A stretch of DNA of 18,020 nt from CAZPQV01 sp964588705 (lineage in GTDB: Bacteria; Bacteroidota; Bacteroidia; Flavobacteriales; Weeksellaceae). Positions 1 through 6,933 of this stretch are shown one piece after another. The stretch covers positions 1 through 18,020 of the forward strand of contig CAZPQV010000047.1 of the NCBI GenBank assembly GCA_964588705.1, given 5' to 3'. Under the pieces are notes generated by a model. The model did not search any database and had not been told where the DNA came from. It saw nothing but the letters and a program-made list of their open reading frames with translations. How positions within the stretch are numbered: the first letter of the stretch is position 1; each line of letters starts with the position of its first letter. The position numbers were made by a program, and so were the translations under genes.

Positions 1-979
1 CACCGCCCTGAACAAACGAATAGGTTGGATAAGGATATCTGCAAAATGAGGCGTTCATAATTTGAAAAAACTTCGTCATATAAGGCTTACTTTCCTCCCA
101 ATATGCGGTTTTATCAGATTTTTGGTATACATAATAAACTTTTGGTCCGTCGAGAATTGTAAATTCTTCTACGGTATAATCACGGTCTGCAGCCCAGGCA
201 AAATCGAGAATGTTTTTGGCAGTCCATTTCCAGGTTGCTTTTCCGTTTTGGTCGGATTTAATATTTGCGGAAGCGTCGTAACCTTTTACTTCTGAAGGGT
301 TTTCAAGATTTCCACCGGCGCCGATGATATAATCTTTATCAATCTTAATATTCACTTCAAAATCAGCGAAAGGAGCATGAAATTCCCTTCCGATATAATC
401 GAATGCAGCCCAGCCGTCGTAATCGTATTCTGCGATTTTCGGAAACCACTGCGTCATCGTCATATCAATTCCTTCACGGTTGTTTCTTCCGGAACGACGG
501 ATTTGTTTCGGAATTACCGCATCCCATTCCATGGTAAAAGTCGTTGTTGATTTGGGCTTTAAAGGTTCTGCCAACTCCACTTTCATGATGGTTTCCTGAA
601 TTTCGAAATTCAGATTTTTACCGTTTTGTTTGATCCAGTGAATATTTTGTGCTCCTTCTTCATCTTTTGGAATGGAAGCCAAACGCGAAACGCCTCTATC
701 ATGCAATCTGCCGTCACCATTTATTCCCTGACTTGCAACGCGATTATCCATCATCGAGCCCGATTTAAAGGCATTCCAATACAAATGAAAATAGACCGTT
801 TTCAACTCATCAGGAGAGTTATTCGTATATGTTAATGTTTGCTTTCCATCGTATTTGAAATTGGCTGCATCCACATCAATATCCATTTTATACTTGGCAA
901 ACTGCTGATAATAAGCGTTTTGCTGTGCTGACACAATTCCAAAAAACATAGAAAATATTAATACAAAAAATCTGTTCAT
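1..979 (-). CDS. M1 family metallopeptidase, N-terminal part (cut by window edge)
   Basis: The frame opens at the ATG at 979 and stays open for 326 codons to the window edge; the stretch I translated through has no stop. A signal peptide (MNRFFVLIFSMFFGIVSAQ) points to export. The body reads as the N-terminal beta domain of Bacteroidota M1 (gluzincin) aminopeptidases: YKMDIDVDAANFKYDG near the start, HLYWNAFKSGSMMD, TMTQWFPKIAEYDYDGW, and YIGREFHAPFADFEV. At the edge the sequence is YPTYSFVQGG, which in this family leads into the substrate-binding G-x-M-E-[NY] loop. The HExxH zinc site would lie outside the window, so catalysis cannot be checked. The likely role is periplasmic or surface peptide degradation. 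A weak -7 box (one mismatch to TAnnTTTG) sits at 1004-1011. The family call is confident; the substrate is unknown. Confidence 0.85.
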   Translation of the reverse strand, partial: MNRFFVLIFSMFFGIVSAQQNAYYQQFAKYKMDIDVDAANFKYDGKQTLTYTNNSPDELKTVYFHLYWNAFKSGSMMDNRVASQGINGDGRLHDRGVSRLASIPKDEEGAQNIHWIKQNGKNLNFEIQETIMKVELAEPLKPKSTTTFTMEWDAVIPKQIRRSGRNNREGIDMTMTQWFPKIAEYDYDGWAAFDYIGREFHAPFADFEVNIKIDKDYIIGAGGNLENPSEVKGYDASANIKSDQNGKATWKWTAKNILDFAWAADRDYTVEEFTILDGPKVYYVYQKSDKTAYWEESKPYMTKFFQIMNASFCRYPYPTYSFVQGG

Positions 980-1041
980 CCTTATCTAAAAATTTTTGAA
1001 AGCGAAAGATACGGATTTTCAGTTATTTTGAAATTGGGAAA

Positions 1042-1065
1042 CAAAAAACCACCTTTTCAGGTGGC
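1042..1065 (-). terminator. Rho-independent terminator of the 558-residue gene
   Basis: On the minus strand a GCCACC/GGTGG(T) stem (GGTGG 1060-1064, CCACC 1049-1053) with a six-base loop is followed directly by a run of Ts (plus-strand As 1043-1048). It lies about 100 bases past the stop at 1166, between two same-strand genes, so it most likely ends the DUF6909-like transcript before the M1 gene. Confidence 0.7.
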
Positions 1066-1165
1066 TTGTTTTATTGTGACACAAAGTTTAAAGTGTGATT
1101 CACAGAGTTGCACAGAGTTTTTATTTTAATTCTAAAAACCTTTGTGATTTTCTGCTAAACTGAAA

Positions 1166-2842
1166 CTACTGTTTTGCTGAGTTTAAAATTTTCTCAATAA
1201 TTTTCAGAGTAATCATATAAGTTGGTTTCACACCGGTTAAACCGAGACCTCCCGAAGAAAGCGTGCTACCGGTTTCCAAAGGATTATCCGACGCGTAATA
1301 AGCATAACACACAAACAAATCGGGAGAGATGTGGTGACGGATTTTGCTTGCCACCTGAATGGCTTTCTGATAATGCGCTCCTTCCATCTCCAGACCAACG
1401 GCTTTCCATGTGGTATTCATAAAATACGAAAGAATATCCTTGTTCTGCAGCGACGTTCCAAGAACCGTAATCATCGAACCTTCGTATGCCTTGATTTCAT
1501 CATCCTGAAAATCTTCCAGTTTCAAAGCATTTTCAAAAACATAATTATCGGCAGTTCCTTCAAAAATATGACAGTTTGGAATCATAATGTCTCCTTTTGC
1601 ACCGGTTAAAATCCCGGCTTTGCCCATAATGGAAACAGATTTCACGTGCATTGCATAGATCTCCTGATTGTATTCGTAAGGACGAAGCAATTCATCCATA
1701 ATCTCAAAGGCCTGCTCACCAAATGCATAATCGAAAACGAGAATTACATCGTCCCCGGAATATTTCATCCCTGCAAAAGGCGTATTATTCAGTTTGGTTT
1801 TGGCAAGGTCTATAATCTGAACATCGATATTACTTCCGCTGTCGTCATCTATATATATAAGGCCTTGTTTTTGGGAGTGATTCAGAATTTTATCCTGAAG
1901 AGTCTTCTTATTACTGATTTCTTCATAAAGAGAATAGTCTACCTCCTTTTTCACTTTTTCTCCAAGCGCATCGTTCGCATAAAGCATATTTTTCACCGAA
2001 TGCATGTTGGCTGAAATTATGTGCAGTGGTCTCGTTTGAAGTCCGTTTGAAGCCAGAACTTCTTTTACTCTGTTCGCCCATTTTTCACCAAAAAGGTGGT
2101 GGCCAACTCTTTCACGAAGAATTGCGCTGAAGAATATTTCTCTCTCACGAACTCCTGTCAGGTCATCCAGACTTGCTTTACCTAAATGATAAATAATTTT
2201 GAAAAGACGGTCCGGATTTTTATCGTCGCCAAAGCTGTTATAAGCGTTCAGCGTTTCATCAAACGTTCTGCCTAAAAGCGAAGAAAGATGAATTAATGCC
2301 ACTTCTTTTTCCTTTCTACTTAGTTTCTTCTCACCTTTTGCAGCTTCCTCGATAATTTTCCAGGTTCTTGTCGGCTTGTTATCTTCATCCTTGTGATAAG
2401 CCAAAGCACGAATTTTGTCGGCTTCTATATATAAGAATGTAAGGTGTGTAAGGATATCATAGATTTCCGAACGACCCAAAAGAACCTCAATATTCATTTG
2501 ATGTTCATCGATTCGGTAGCAGTTTCTTCGGCGTTTTTTCGGGACGATTACTTCAAAACTACCTTTATCAAAGCCTTCATCGGAAGTAAGGTGAACGAAA
2601 GATGTTTCCTCAATACCTTCCGGAAGACGGTCGAGAACGTATAAAAGCCCGTCTAATTCCACTTTATTCGATACACTCATCGAACCGTAGATTTCCGGAG
2701 AGATTACCATTAAAAGATTTCTGATTGTTTCACCGGAAACACCGCCCGGTTTGAAAAAACCTCTGTAAAAGAGGTGGCGCATTGTCACATAAAGCCTTTC
2801 GATGGCTTCGGTGGTCTCACGTGCTCTTGAATTTGTTGCCAT
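1166..2842 (-). CDS. Conserved protein, probably DUF6909 family, with nucleoside-phosphorylase-like C-terminal domain
   Basis: This is a 558-residue soluble protein with no signal peptide or membrane segment. From memory it matches a flavobacterial family of this length labelled DUF6909; no function is known to me. The N-terminal 380 residues are mostly helical, with a basic patch (PKKRRRNC near residue 102). The C-terminal third shows, in order, the landmarks of purine nucleoside phosphorylase/MTA nucleosidase folds: G-K-A-G (407-410), GDIMIP (417-422), L-E-MEGAHY (M486, E487) and an S-D pair (518-519). In those enzymes the MEG glutamate binds ribose and the SD aspartate contacts the base. 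A long N-terminal domain before a phosphorylase domain recalls AMP nucleosidase in layout, but that is inference. The gene diverges from glutamine synthetase III and ends before its own terminator. Possible roles are nucleotide breakdown or nucleotide sensing. Confidence 0.7.
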   Translation of the reverse strand: MATNSRARETTEAIERLYVTMRHLFYRGFFKPGGVSGETIRNLLMVISPEIYGSMSVSNKVELDGLLYVLDRLPEGIEETSFVHLTSDEGFDKGSFEVIVPKKRRRNCYRIDEHQMNIEVLLGRSEIYDILTHLTFLYIEADKIRALAYHKDEDNKPTRTWKIIEEAAKGEKKLSRKEKEVALIHLSSLLGRTFDETLNAYNSFGDDKNPDRLFKIIYHLGKASLDDLTGVREREIFFSAILRERVGHHLFGEKWANRVKEVLASNGLQTRPLHIISANMHSVKNMLYANDALGEKVKKEVDYSLYEEISNKKTLQDKILNHSQKQGLIYIDDDSGSNIDVQIIDLAKTKLNNTPFAGMKYSGDDVILVFDYAFGEQAFEIMDELLRPYEYNQEIYAMHVKSVSIMGKAGILTGAKGDIMIPNCHIFEGTADNYVFENALKLEDFQDDEIKAYEGSMITVLGTSLQNKDILSYFMNTTWKAVGLEMEGAHYQKAIQVASKIRHHISPDLFVCYAYYASDNPLETGSTLSSGGLGLTGVKPTYMITLKIIEKILNSAKQ

Positions 2843-2897
2843 AAAATTATATAGTGTTTTTTATTATCTTAATGAGTTAAATATAATTAATGACGCA

Positions 2898-2905
2898 CAA
2901 AATTA
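2898..2905 (-). promoter_or_regulatory. -7 box for the 558-residue gene
   Basis: The minus strand reads TAATTTTG, an exact match to the Bacteroidota -7 consensus TAnnTTTG, about 56 bases upstream of the ATG at 2842. No good TTG -33 element is seen. The call rests on position and consensus only. Confidence 0.45.
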
Positions 2906-2999
2906 ATGAATTTTAATTTAATGATTATTAATATGGTATTAATTCAAATTAAGAGACTTAGTTTATTTCGATAAATTAAATTTAAATTTCTCATTATAG

Positions 3000-3116
3000 A
3001 TAAAACAGATTACAAACATGAAATTCTATTAAAAAATTGAATAAAACAGATTTGACCCCTAATTATTTATGGTTAAAAATAGAATTAGACACTATTTTTA
3101 TAACTAACCCCTAATT
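3000..3116 (+). promoter_or_regulatory. Candidate operator region upstream of glutamine synthetase III
   Basis: The 342-bp divergent gap (2843-3184) contains ordered repeats. ATAAAACAGATT occurs at 3000-3011 and 3041-3052. ACCCCTAATT occurs at 3055-3064 and 3107-3116, exactly 52 bp apart (about five helical turns). Between the second pair lies an inverted repeat, AAAAATAG (3075-3082) and CTATTTTT (3092-3099). The surrounding DNA is extremely AT-rich, so the CCCC cores stand out. Nitrogen control of glutamine synthetase is common, so regulator binding here is plausible; no regulator can be named. Confidence 0.4.
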
Positions 3117-3132
3117 TTTTTTATCTTTTTTA

Positions 3133-3161
3133 TTGTTTTTTCTGAAAATTAATTAATTTTG
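3133..3161 (+). promoter_or_regulatory. Promoter of glutamine synthetase III
   Basis: TAATTTTG at 3154-3161 matches the TAnnTTTG -7 element exactly, and TTG at 3133-3135 lies 18 bases upstream as a -33 element. Transcription would start near 3166, giving a leader of roughly 20 bases with no Shine-Dalgarno sequence before the ATG at 3185. It is the best -33/-7 pair in the window. Confidence 0.6.
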
Positions 3162-3184
3162 CATAATCAAAAACACCATTCAAT

Positions 3185-5383
3185 ATGTCAACATTAAGAT
3201 TTAAAGCACTGGAAAAACTTCCATTCATTGATTACAGACGTGATAACTCTGTTGAAGTTCCTCCAAAATTATCAGCTCTTTTCTGCGAAAATGTTTTTTC
3301 GGAAGAGGCAATGCGTTCTTACTTAACCAAAGAAGCCTTCACCTCCATTCAGGATGCGATAAAGAAAGGCACACAAATCCAAAGACATATTGCAGACCAA
3401 ATTGCAGTTGCCATGAAGGATTGGGCAATGAGCAAAGGTGTAACGCATTATACACACTGGTTTCAGCCATTGACCGGTTCTACCGCTGAAAAACACGACA
3501 GTTTTTTCACGCCTTTTGAAAGCGACCGTGCAATTGAAAGATTCAACGGCGGAATGCTGATGGAGCAGGAGCTCGACGCTTCTACATTCCCGAACGGAGG
3601 CATCACAAATACTTTTGAAGCACGTGGTTATACTGCTTGGGATCCAACTTCCCCAGCATTCATCATGGGAACAACGCTTTGTATTCCTTCAATTTTTATT
3701 TCTTACACCGGAGAAACTCTTGATTATAAAACACCGCTGCTTAGAGCGCTTCAAGCCTTAGATCATGCTGCAACATCCGTGATGCAGTATTTTGATAAAA
3801 ACGTTACAAAAGTTACCGCAACTTTGGGCTGGGAGCAGGAATATTTCCTGATTGACTCTGCACTGTATCAGTCGCGTCCCGACCTTATTTTCACCGGAAG
3901 AAGTTTGCTGGGACACTCTCCTGCAAAAGGACAGCAGTTGGACGACCATTATTTTGGTTCAATCCCAACAAGAGTGATGAATTTCATGAAAGAACTTGAA
4001 ATCAAAGCCATTACACTTGGGATTCCTGTAACAACACGCCACAATGAAGTTGCACCAAACCAATTCGAACTGGCACCAATGTTTGAAGAAGCCAACGTTG
4101 CTGTAGACCACAACTCTTTATTGATGGATCTTATGGCGAGAGTTGCACACAAACATCATTTCCATATTCTCTTCCACGAAAAACCGTTTAAAGGTGTGAA
4201 CGGAAGTGGAAAACACAACAACTGGTCTTTATCTACAGACACAGGAGAAAACCTATTGAGTCCTGGAAAAAATCCAAAGAAAAACTTACAGTTTTTAACG
4301 TTCTTCATCAACACCATTAAAGCTGTAAACGAATATGCAGATCTTCTGAGAGCCGGAATTGCAACCGCAAGCAACGACCACCGTTTGGGAGCAAATGAAG
4401 CGCCGCCGGCAATTATTTCGGTGTTCATCGGAAAGCAGTTATTTAATGTTTTGGAAGAACTTGAAAAAGTAACCAACGGAAAACTTTCTCCGGAAGAAAA
4501 AACCGAGTTAAAACTGAATGTTGTTGGAAAAATTCCTGAAATCCTTTTGGATAATACCGACAGAAACAGAACGTCACCATTTGCTTTCACCGGAAATAAA
4601 TTTGAAATCCGTGCGGTTGGTTCGTCAGCAAACTGCGCTGAAGCTATGACAATTATGAATTCGATTGTAGCAAAACAACTCCGTGAATTCAAAACTGAGG
4701 TTGACGCGTTGGTTGAGAAGAAAGGATTGAAAAAAGATGAAGCAATATTTAATGTGTTGAGAGAATATATTAAACAATCGAAAAACATCATGTTTGAAGG
4801 CGACGGTTACTCTGACGACTGGGCAAAAGAAGCAGAAAAACGTGGTCTAAGCAATCTGAAAACCACTCCTGAAGCTTTGAAGAGAGAACTTGATCCGAAA
4901 TTCATCGCTCTTTATGAGGAAGTTGGTGTTTTCACACACCGTGAAGTGGAAGCCAGAAACGAAATCAAGCTTGAAAAATACTGCAAAGTCATTGAAATTG
5001 AATCCCGTGTTTTGGGTGATATTGCAAGAAACCACATTATTCCGGCAGCTTTATATTATCAAAACCGAGTGATTGACAATGTTAAAGGACTGAAAGATAT
5101 TTTTGGTGACGAGGAGTACAAACCTTTAGCAAAAGAACAGATCAGTCTCATTAAAAATATTTCAAAAAACATTGAAACCATCAAAGTTGGTGTTGACGAA
5201 ATGATTGCCGAAAGAACGAAAACTCTCGAAATTGAAGATTTTCAAAAGCAGGCAGAAGCTTTCTGCTATAATGTAAAACCATATTTTGACAAAATACGTG
5301 ATGCAAGTGACGCTCTTGAAATGATGGTGGACGACGAACTTTGGCCACTCATGAAGTATCGCGAATTACTGTTCACAAGATAA
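3185..5383 (+). CDS. glnN: Glutamine synthetase type III
   Basis: Makes glutamine from glutamate, ammonia and ATP, the main entry of ammonia into cytoplasmic metabolism. At 732 residues it has the large GSIII size (GSI and GSII are much shorter), and it opens with the GSIII-type N-terminus (LPFIDYRRDNSVEVPP). Active-site segments appear in order: GWEQEYFL (metal-binding Glu217), HNEVAPNQFELAP (from His286), NGSGKHNNW (339-347, with the catalytic-core His344) and RTSPFAFTGNKFEIR (from Arg462). A long helical C-terminal region follows, as in other GSIII dodecamers. It has its own promoter and a strong terminator eight bases after the stop, so it is transcribed alone. The repeats upstream suggest regulation. 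The symbol glnN follows Bacteroides usage; many genomes list it as glnA. Confidence 0.96.
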   Translation: MSTLRFKALEKLPFIDYRRDNSVEVPPKLSALFCENVFSEEAMRSYLTKEAFTSIQDAIKKGTQIQRHIADQIAVAMKDWAMSKGVTHYTHWFQPLTGSTAEKHDSFFTPFESDRAIERFNGGMLMEQELDASTFPNGGITNTFEARGYTAWDPTSPAFIMGTTLCIPSIFISYTGETLDYKTPLLRALQALDHAATSVMQYFDKNVTKVTATLGWEQEYFLIDSALYQSRPDLIFTGRSLLGHSPAKGQQLDDHYFGSIPTRVMNFMKELEIKAITLGIPVTTRHNEVAPNQFELAPMFEEANVAVDHNSLLMDLMARVAHKHHFHILFHEKPFKGVNGSGKHNNWSLSTDTGENLLSPGKNPKKNLQFLTFFINTIKAVNEYADLLRAGIATASNDHRLGANEAPPAIISVFIGKQLFNVLEELEKVTNGKLSPEEKTELKLNVVGKIPEILLDNTDRNRTSPFAFTGNKFEIRAVGSSANCAEAMTIMNSIVAKQLREFKTEVDALVEKKGLKKDEAIFNVLREYIKQSKNIMFEGDGYSDDWAKEAEKRGLSNLKTTPEALKRELDPKFIALYEEVGVFTHREVEARNEIKLEKYCKVIEIESRVLGDIARNHIIPAALYYQNRVIDNVKGLKDIFGDEEYKPLAKEQISLIKNISKNIETIKVGVDEMIAERTKTLEIEDFQKQAEAFCYNVKPYFDKIRDASDALEMMVDDELWPLMKYRELLFTR

Positions 5384-5390
5384 ATCTTAA

Positions 5391-5417
5391 AAATCCGCTC
5401 AAAAGCGGATTTTTTTA
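5391..5417 (+). terminator. Rho-independent terminator of glutamine synthetase III
   Basis: AAATCCGCT (5391-5399) pairs with AGCGGATTT (5404-5412) around a four-base loop, followed by a T run. It begins eight bases after the stop codon. Confidence 0.9.
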
Positions 5418-5514
5418 TTCAAATTTTAGATACCGTCTAAAGGAAAAAAGCCAGTAATAGACAGAAATAATAATATAAATAGACGCCAATTATAAAATGT
5501 TAATAAATCTTAAC

Positions 5515-5553
5515 AAAATAAAAAACCGCAAAGCCAAAATAGAGGCTTTGCGG
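5515..5553 (-). terminator. Orphan Rho-independent terminator on the minus strand
   Basis: A perfect 10-bp stem, CCGCAAAGCC (5526-5535) with GGCTTTGCGG (5544-5553) and an eight-base loop, is followed by a T run only when read on the minus strand (plus-strand As from about 5515 to 5525). No minus-strand gene lies to its right; the neighbour there, nlpC, is on the plus strand. It therefore implies an unannotated minus-strand transcript. Confidence 0.65.
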
Positions 5554-5563
5554 CATTAATTAC

Positions 5564-5590
5564 TTTAACATTATTCAGAATAATGTTAAA
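5564..5590. repeat. Perfect 27-bp palindrome
   Basis: Two 13-base arms (5564-5576 and 5578-5590) are exact reverse complements around the single base A5577. The left arm is TTTAACATTATTC. It lies in the 326-bp gap between glutamine synthetase and nlpC, 10 bases from the orphan terminator and about 60 bases upstream of the nlpC -7 box. It could be a dimeric repressor operator or an RNA hairpin. Palindromy this long and exact is unlikely by chance, even in AT-rich DNA. Confidence 0.75.
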
Positions 5591-5648
5591 ATGTGTTAAA
5601 AAAAGATTTTTGATTGCTCAAAAAAACTAGTCTTTTTAGGGCTTTGTA

Positions 5649-5656
5649 TACTTTTG
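5649..5656 (+). promoter_or_regulatory. -7 box of nlpC/P60 gene
   Basis: TACTTTTG matches TAnnTTTG exactly, 53 bases upstream of the ATG at 5710, giving a leader of about 50 bases. No convincing -33 TTG is found at the normal distance. Confidence 0.45.
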
Positions 5657-5709
5657 TGCTTGTGATTTCAAAATAAAAAAGCCTTTTTAACACAGATAAT
5701 CAAATATAT

Positions 5710-6396
5710 ATGAAGAAAAGAGTTTCGTTTTACATCGCCGTAATTGTTTCCTTTTTTACTTTACAGTCTTGTGTATCCAATTACGTTGTCTCACAACCTA
5801 TAACATACAAAACAGATGCCAAACTGGTATCACTCTCTCAAAAAAATATCAACGAAATATCTCAGGCTAAAGTAGAGATTTCTCCAGCTCAACAAATTGA
5901 TATGGCTTTGGCTCAGCTTGAAAAAGCTAACAAGGCAGAAGCAATCCAAAAGACCATCATGTTCGAAAGTAAAATGGACGGTCTTTTAGCAGAAGCAGAA
6001 TCTTACCTTGGCACTCCTTACAGATATGGCGGAACGACAAGAAGAGGAATCGACTGTTCTGCATTTGTTCTCTCAGTTTTCGGTACCGCAATGGGAATGA
6101 GTCTTCCAAGAGTTGCAGCAGCACAGGCACAGGAAGGCGAAAGAGTTTCGAAAGAAGATCTTAGAAAAGGTGACCTTTTATTCTTCTCCAGAGGTGGTGG
6201 CAGAATTTCTCACGTAGGTATCGTTCATGATATTGATGAGAATGGAGAGGTTCAATTCATTCATGCATCTACTTCAAGAGGGGTAATGATTTCCCCACTT
6301 ACCGACAAATACTGGGGACCGAAATACAGATTTGCAAAAAGAATTATCGATTCTGAAGCAATTGACTATTCTACATTAGCAAACAACAAACTGTAA
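5710..6396 (+). CDS. NlpC/P60 family lipoprotein, putative peptidoglycan endopeptidase
   Basis: The 228-residue protein begins with a lipoprotein signal ending in LQSC (Cys21), so it is probably anchored in the envelope. After a linker of about 70 residues comes an NlpC/P60 cysteine peptidase domain, roughly residues 95-215: YLGTPYRYGG, then RRGIDCSAF with catalytic Cys116, DLLFF, SHVGI with His168 and FIHAS with His185. This Cys-His-His set is complete, so the enzyme should be active. Family members cut peptidoglycan stem peptides, usually the D-Glu-to-diamino-acid bond, during wall turnover. A terminator follows the stop, so the gene is transcribed alone. The upstream palindrome may regulate it. 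The exact bond cleaved is not shown by sequence. Confidence 0.93.
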   Translation: MKKRVSFYIAVIVSFFTLQSCVSNYVVSQPITYKTDAKLVSLSQKNINEISQAKVEISPAQQIDMALAQLEKANKAEAIQKTIMFESKMDGLLAEAESYLGTPYRYGGTTRRGIDCSAFVLSVFGTAMGMSLPRVAAAQAQEGERVSKEDLRKGDLLFFSRGGGRISHVGIVHDIDENGEVQFIHASTSRGVMISPLTDKYWGPKYRFAKRIIDSEAIDYSTLANNKL

Positions 6397-6438
6397 CAAC
6401 ACAGAAAAAAGATTTAAATAATTGATTTATATAAATTC

Positions 6439-6466
6439 AACCGCCTCATTTGGCGGTTTTATTTTT
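6439..6466 (+). terminator. Rho-independent terminator of nlpC/P60 gene
   Basis: AACCGCC (6439-6445) pairs with GGCGGTT (6452-6458) around a six-base loop, followed by a T-rich tract. It sits 43 bases after the nlpC stop. Confidence 0.85.
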
Positions 6467-6482
6467 CAAATAAATTTTTTTG

Positions 6483-6490
6483 TAAATTTG
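6483..6490 (+). promoter_or_regulatory. -7 box of the metal-handling cluster
   Basis: TAAATTTG matches TAnnTTTG exactly and ends only seven bases before the ATG at 6498. Transcription would start about four bases before the start codon, giving a nearly leaderless mRNA. Confidence 0.5.
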
Positions 6491-6497
6491 CAAAAGC

Positions 6498-6854
6498 ATG
6501 TTCAAGAAACTTCAGGTTTTAATTATGATTTTCTGTTTGGGAATTTTTATTTTTCCTAAACAAAATTTCTATGCACAAAACATGGAAAACATGGATTGCT
6601 GCAAAACCGAAGTAAAAGACACCAGCTGTCACGATACAGAAAACAAAGACAGCAATAAAGAAACGCAAAACCACTGTAAAGACTGTGCAAACTGCAACCA
6701 CTGTATTTCTTTGGTAAACCTAAACATCAACAAACCGGAAACCCTTGAGCTTGAAGCAGCAATAACTGCTCATAAAAAAGTGGTTTTCATCTACAACAAT
6801 CCTCACCTTTCATTTAATCCTCAGGAGATTTGGCAACCGCCTAAAATAGGTTAA
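6498..6854 (+). CDS. Small exported Cys/His-rich protein, probable metal binder
   Basis: A 118-residue protein with a signal peptide (MFKKLQVLIMIFCLGIFIF, cleavage probably after YAQ at 25-27). The mature part starts with a polar stretch holding seven cysteines: Cys34-Cys35, Cys44, and a regular C-x2-C-x2-C-x2-C run at 60, 63, 66 and 69, with His45, His59 and His68 alongside. It ends QEIWQPPKIG, a tail I recall from small flavobacterial proteins encoded beside metal-linked TonB receptors; it resembles the HYC_CC_PP type but lacks the HYC motif. The thiols suggest soft-metal binding, most likely copper, in the periplasm. It is the first gene before an HMA protein and an HMA-fused receptor. Function is inferred from composition and context. 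Confidence 0.75.
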   Translation: MFKKLQVLIMIFCLGIFIFPKQNFYAQNMENMDCCKTEVKDTSCHDTENKDSNKETQNHCKDCANCNHCISLVNLNINKPETLELEAAITAHKKVVFIYNNPHLSFNPQEIWQPPKIG

Positions 6855-6933
6855 TTATTTACTGACAGCCCAAAATCCGTCTTTTCGGGACCGTGGCTAT
6901 TTAATTCAAATAATAATTAATTCTATTTAAAAA

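Larger units (their letters stand above)
5515..5697 (-). ncRNA. Candidate small RNA ending at the orphan terminator
   Basis: This is inferred from the ends. TATATTTG on the minus strand at 5708-5701 fits the -7 consensus, and a terminator closes the unit at 5553-5515. The intervening 140 bases include a perfect inverted repeat (5564-5590) that would form a 12-bp hairpin just before the terminator, a common 3'-end layout for bacterial sRNAs. The -7 box overlaps the nlpC start, so the RNA would be divergent to nlpC and partly antisense to its leader. No -33 element is clear. It could instead encode a very short peptide or be spurious. Confidence 0.3.

Noticed and set aside
1076..1146. CACAGAGTT direct repeat (1101, 1111) and distant CACAAAG/CTTTGTG inverted repeat
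   Set aside because: The repeats are short, the loop is long and no gene depends on them; possibly a remnant of a common intergenic repeat but not supported here.
4156..4791. A 211-codon open frame on the minus strand inside glutamine synthetase
   Set aside because: It lies wholly within a well-supported conserved gene, has no recognisable protein features, and is explained as the antisense frame of glnN.
5586..5693. A 35-codon GTG-started minus-strand frame within the putative sRNA
   Set aside because: Composition is simply AT-rich (Lys/Phe), there is no recognised motif, and the start would be nearly leaderless; not enough to call a gene.
6869..6889. Weak hairpin CCCAAAA/TTTTCGGG between the Cys-rich gene and the HMA gene
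   Set aside because: The stem is bulged and lacks a following T run, so neither a terminator nor an attenuator can be supported.
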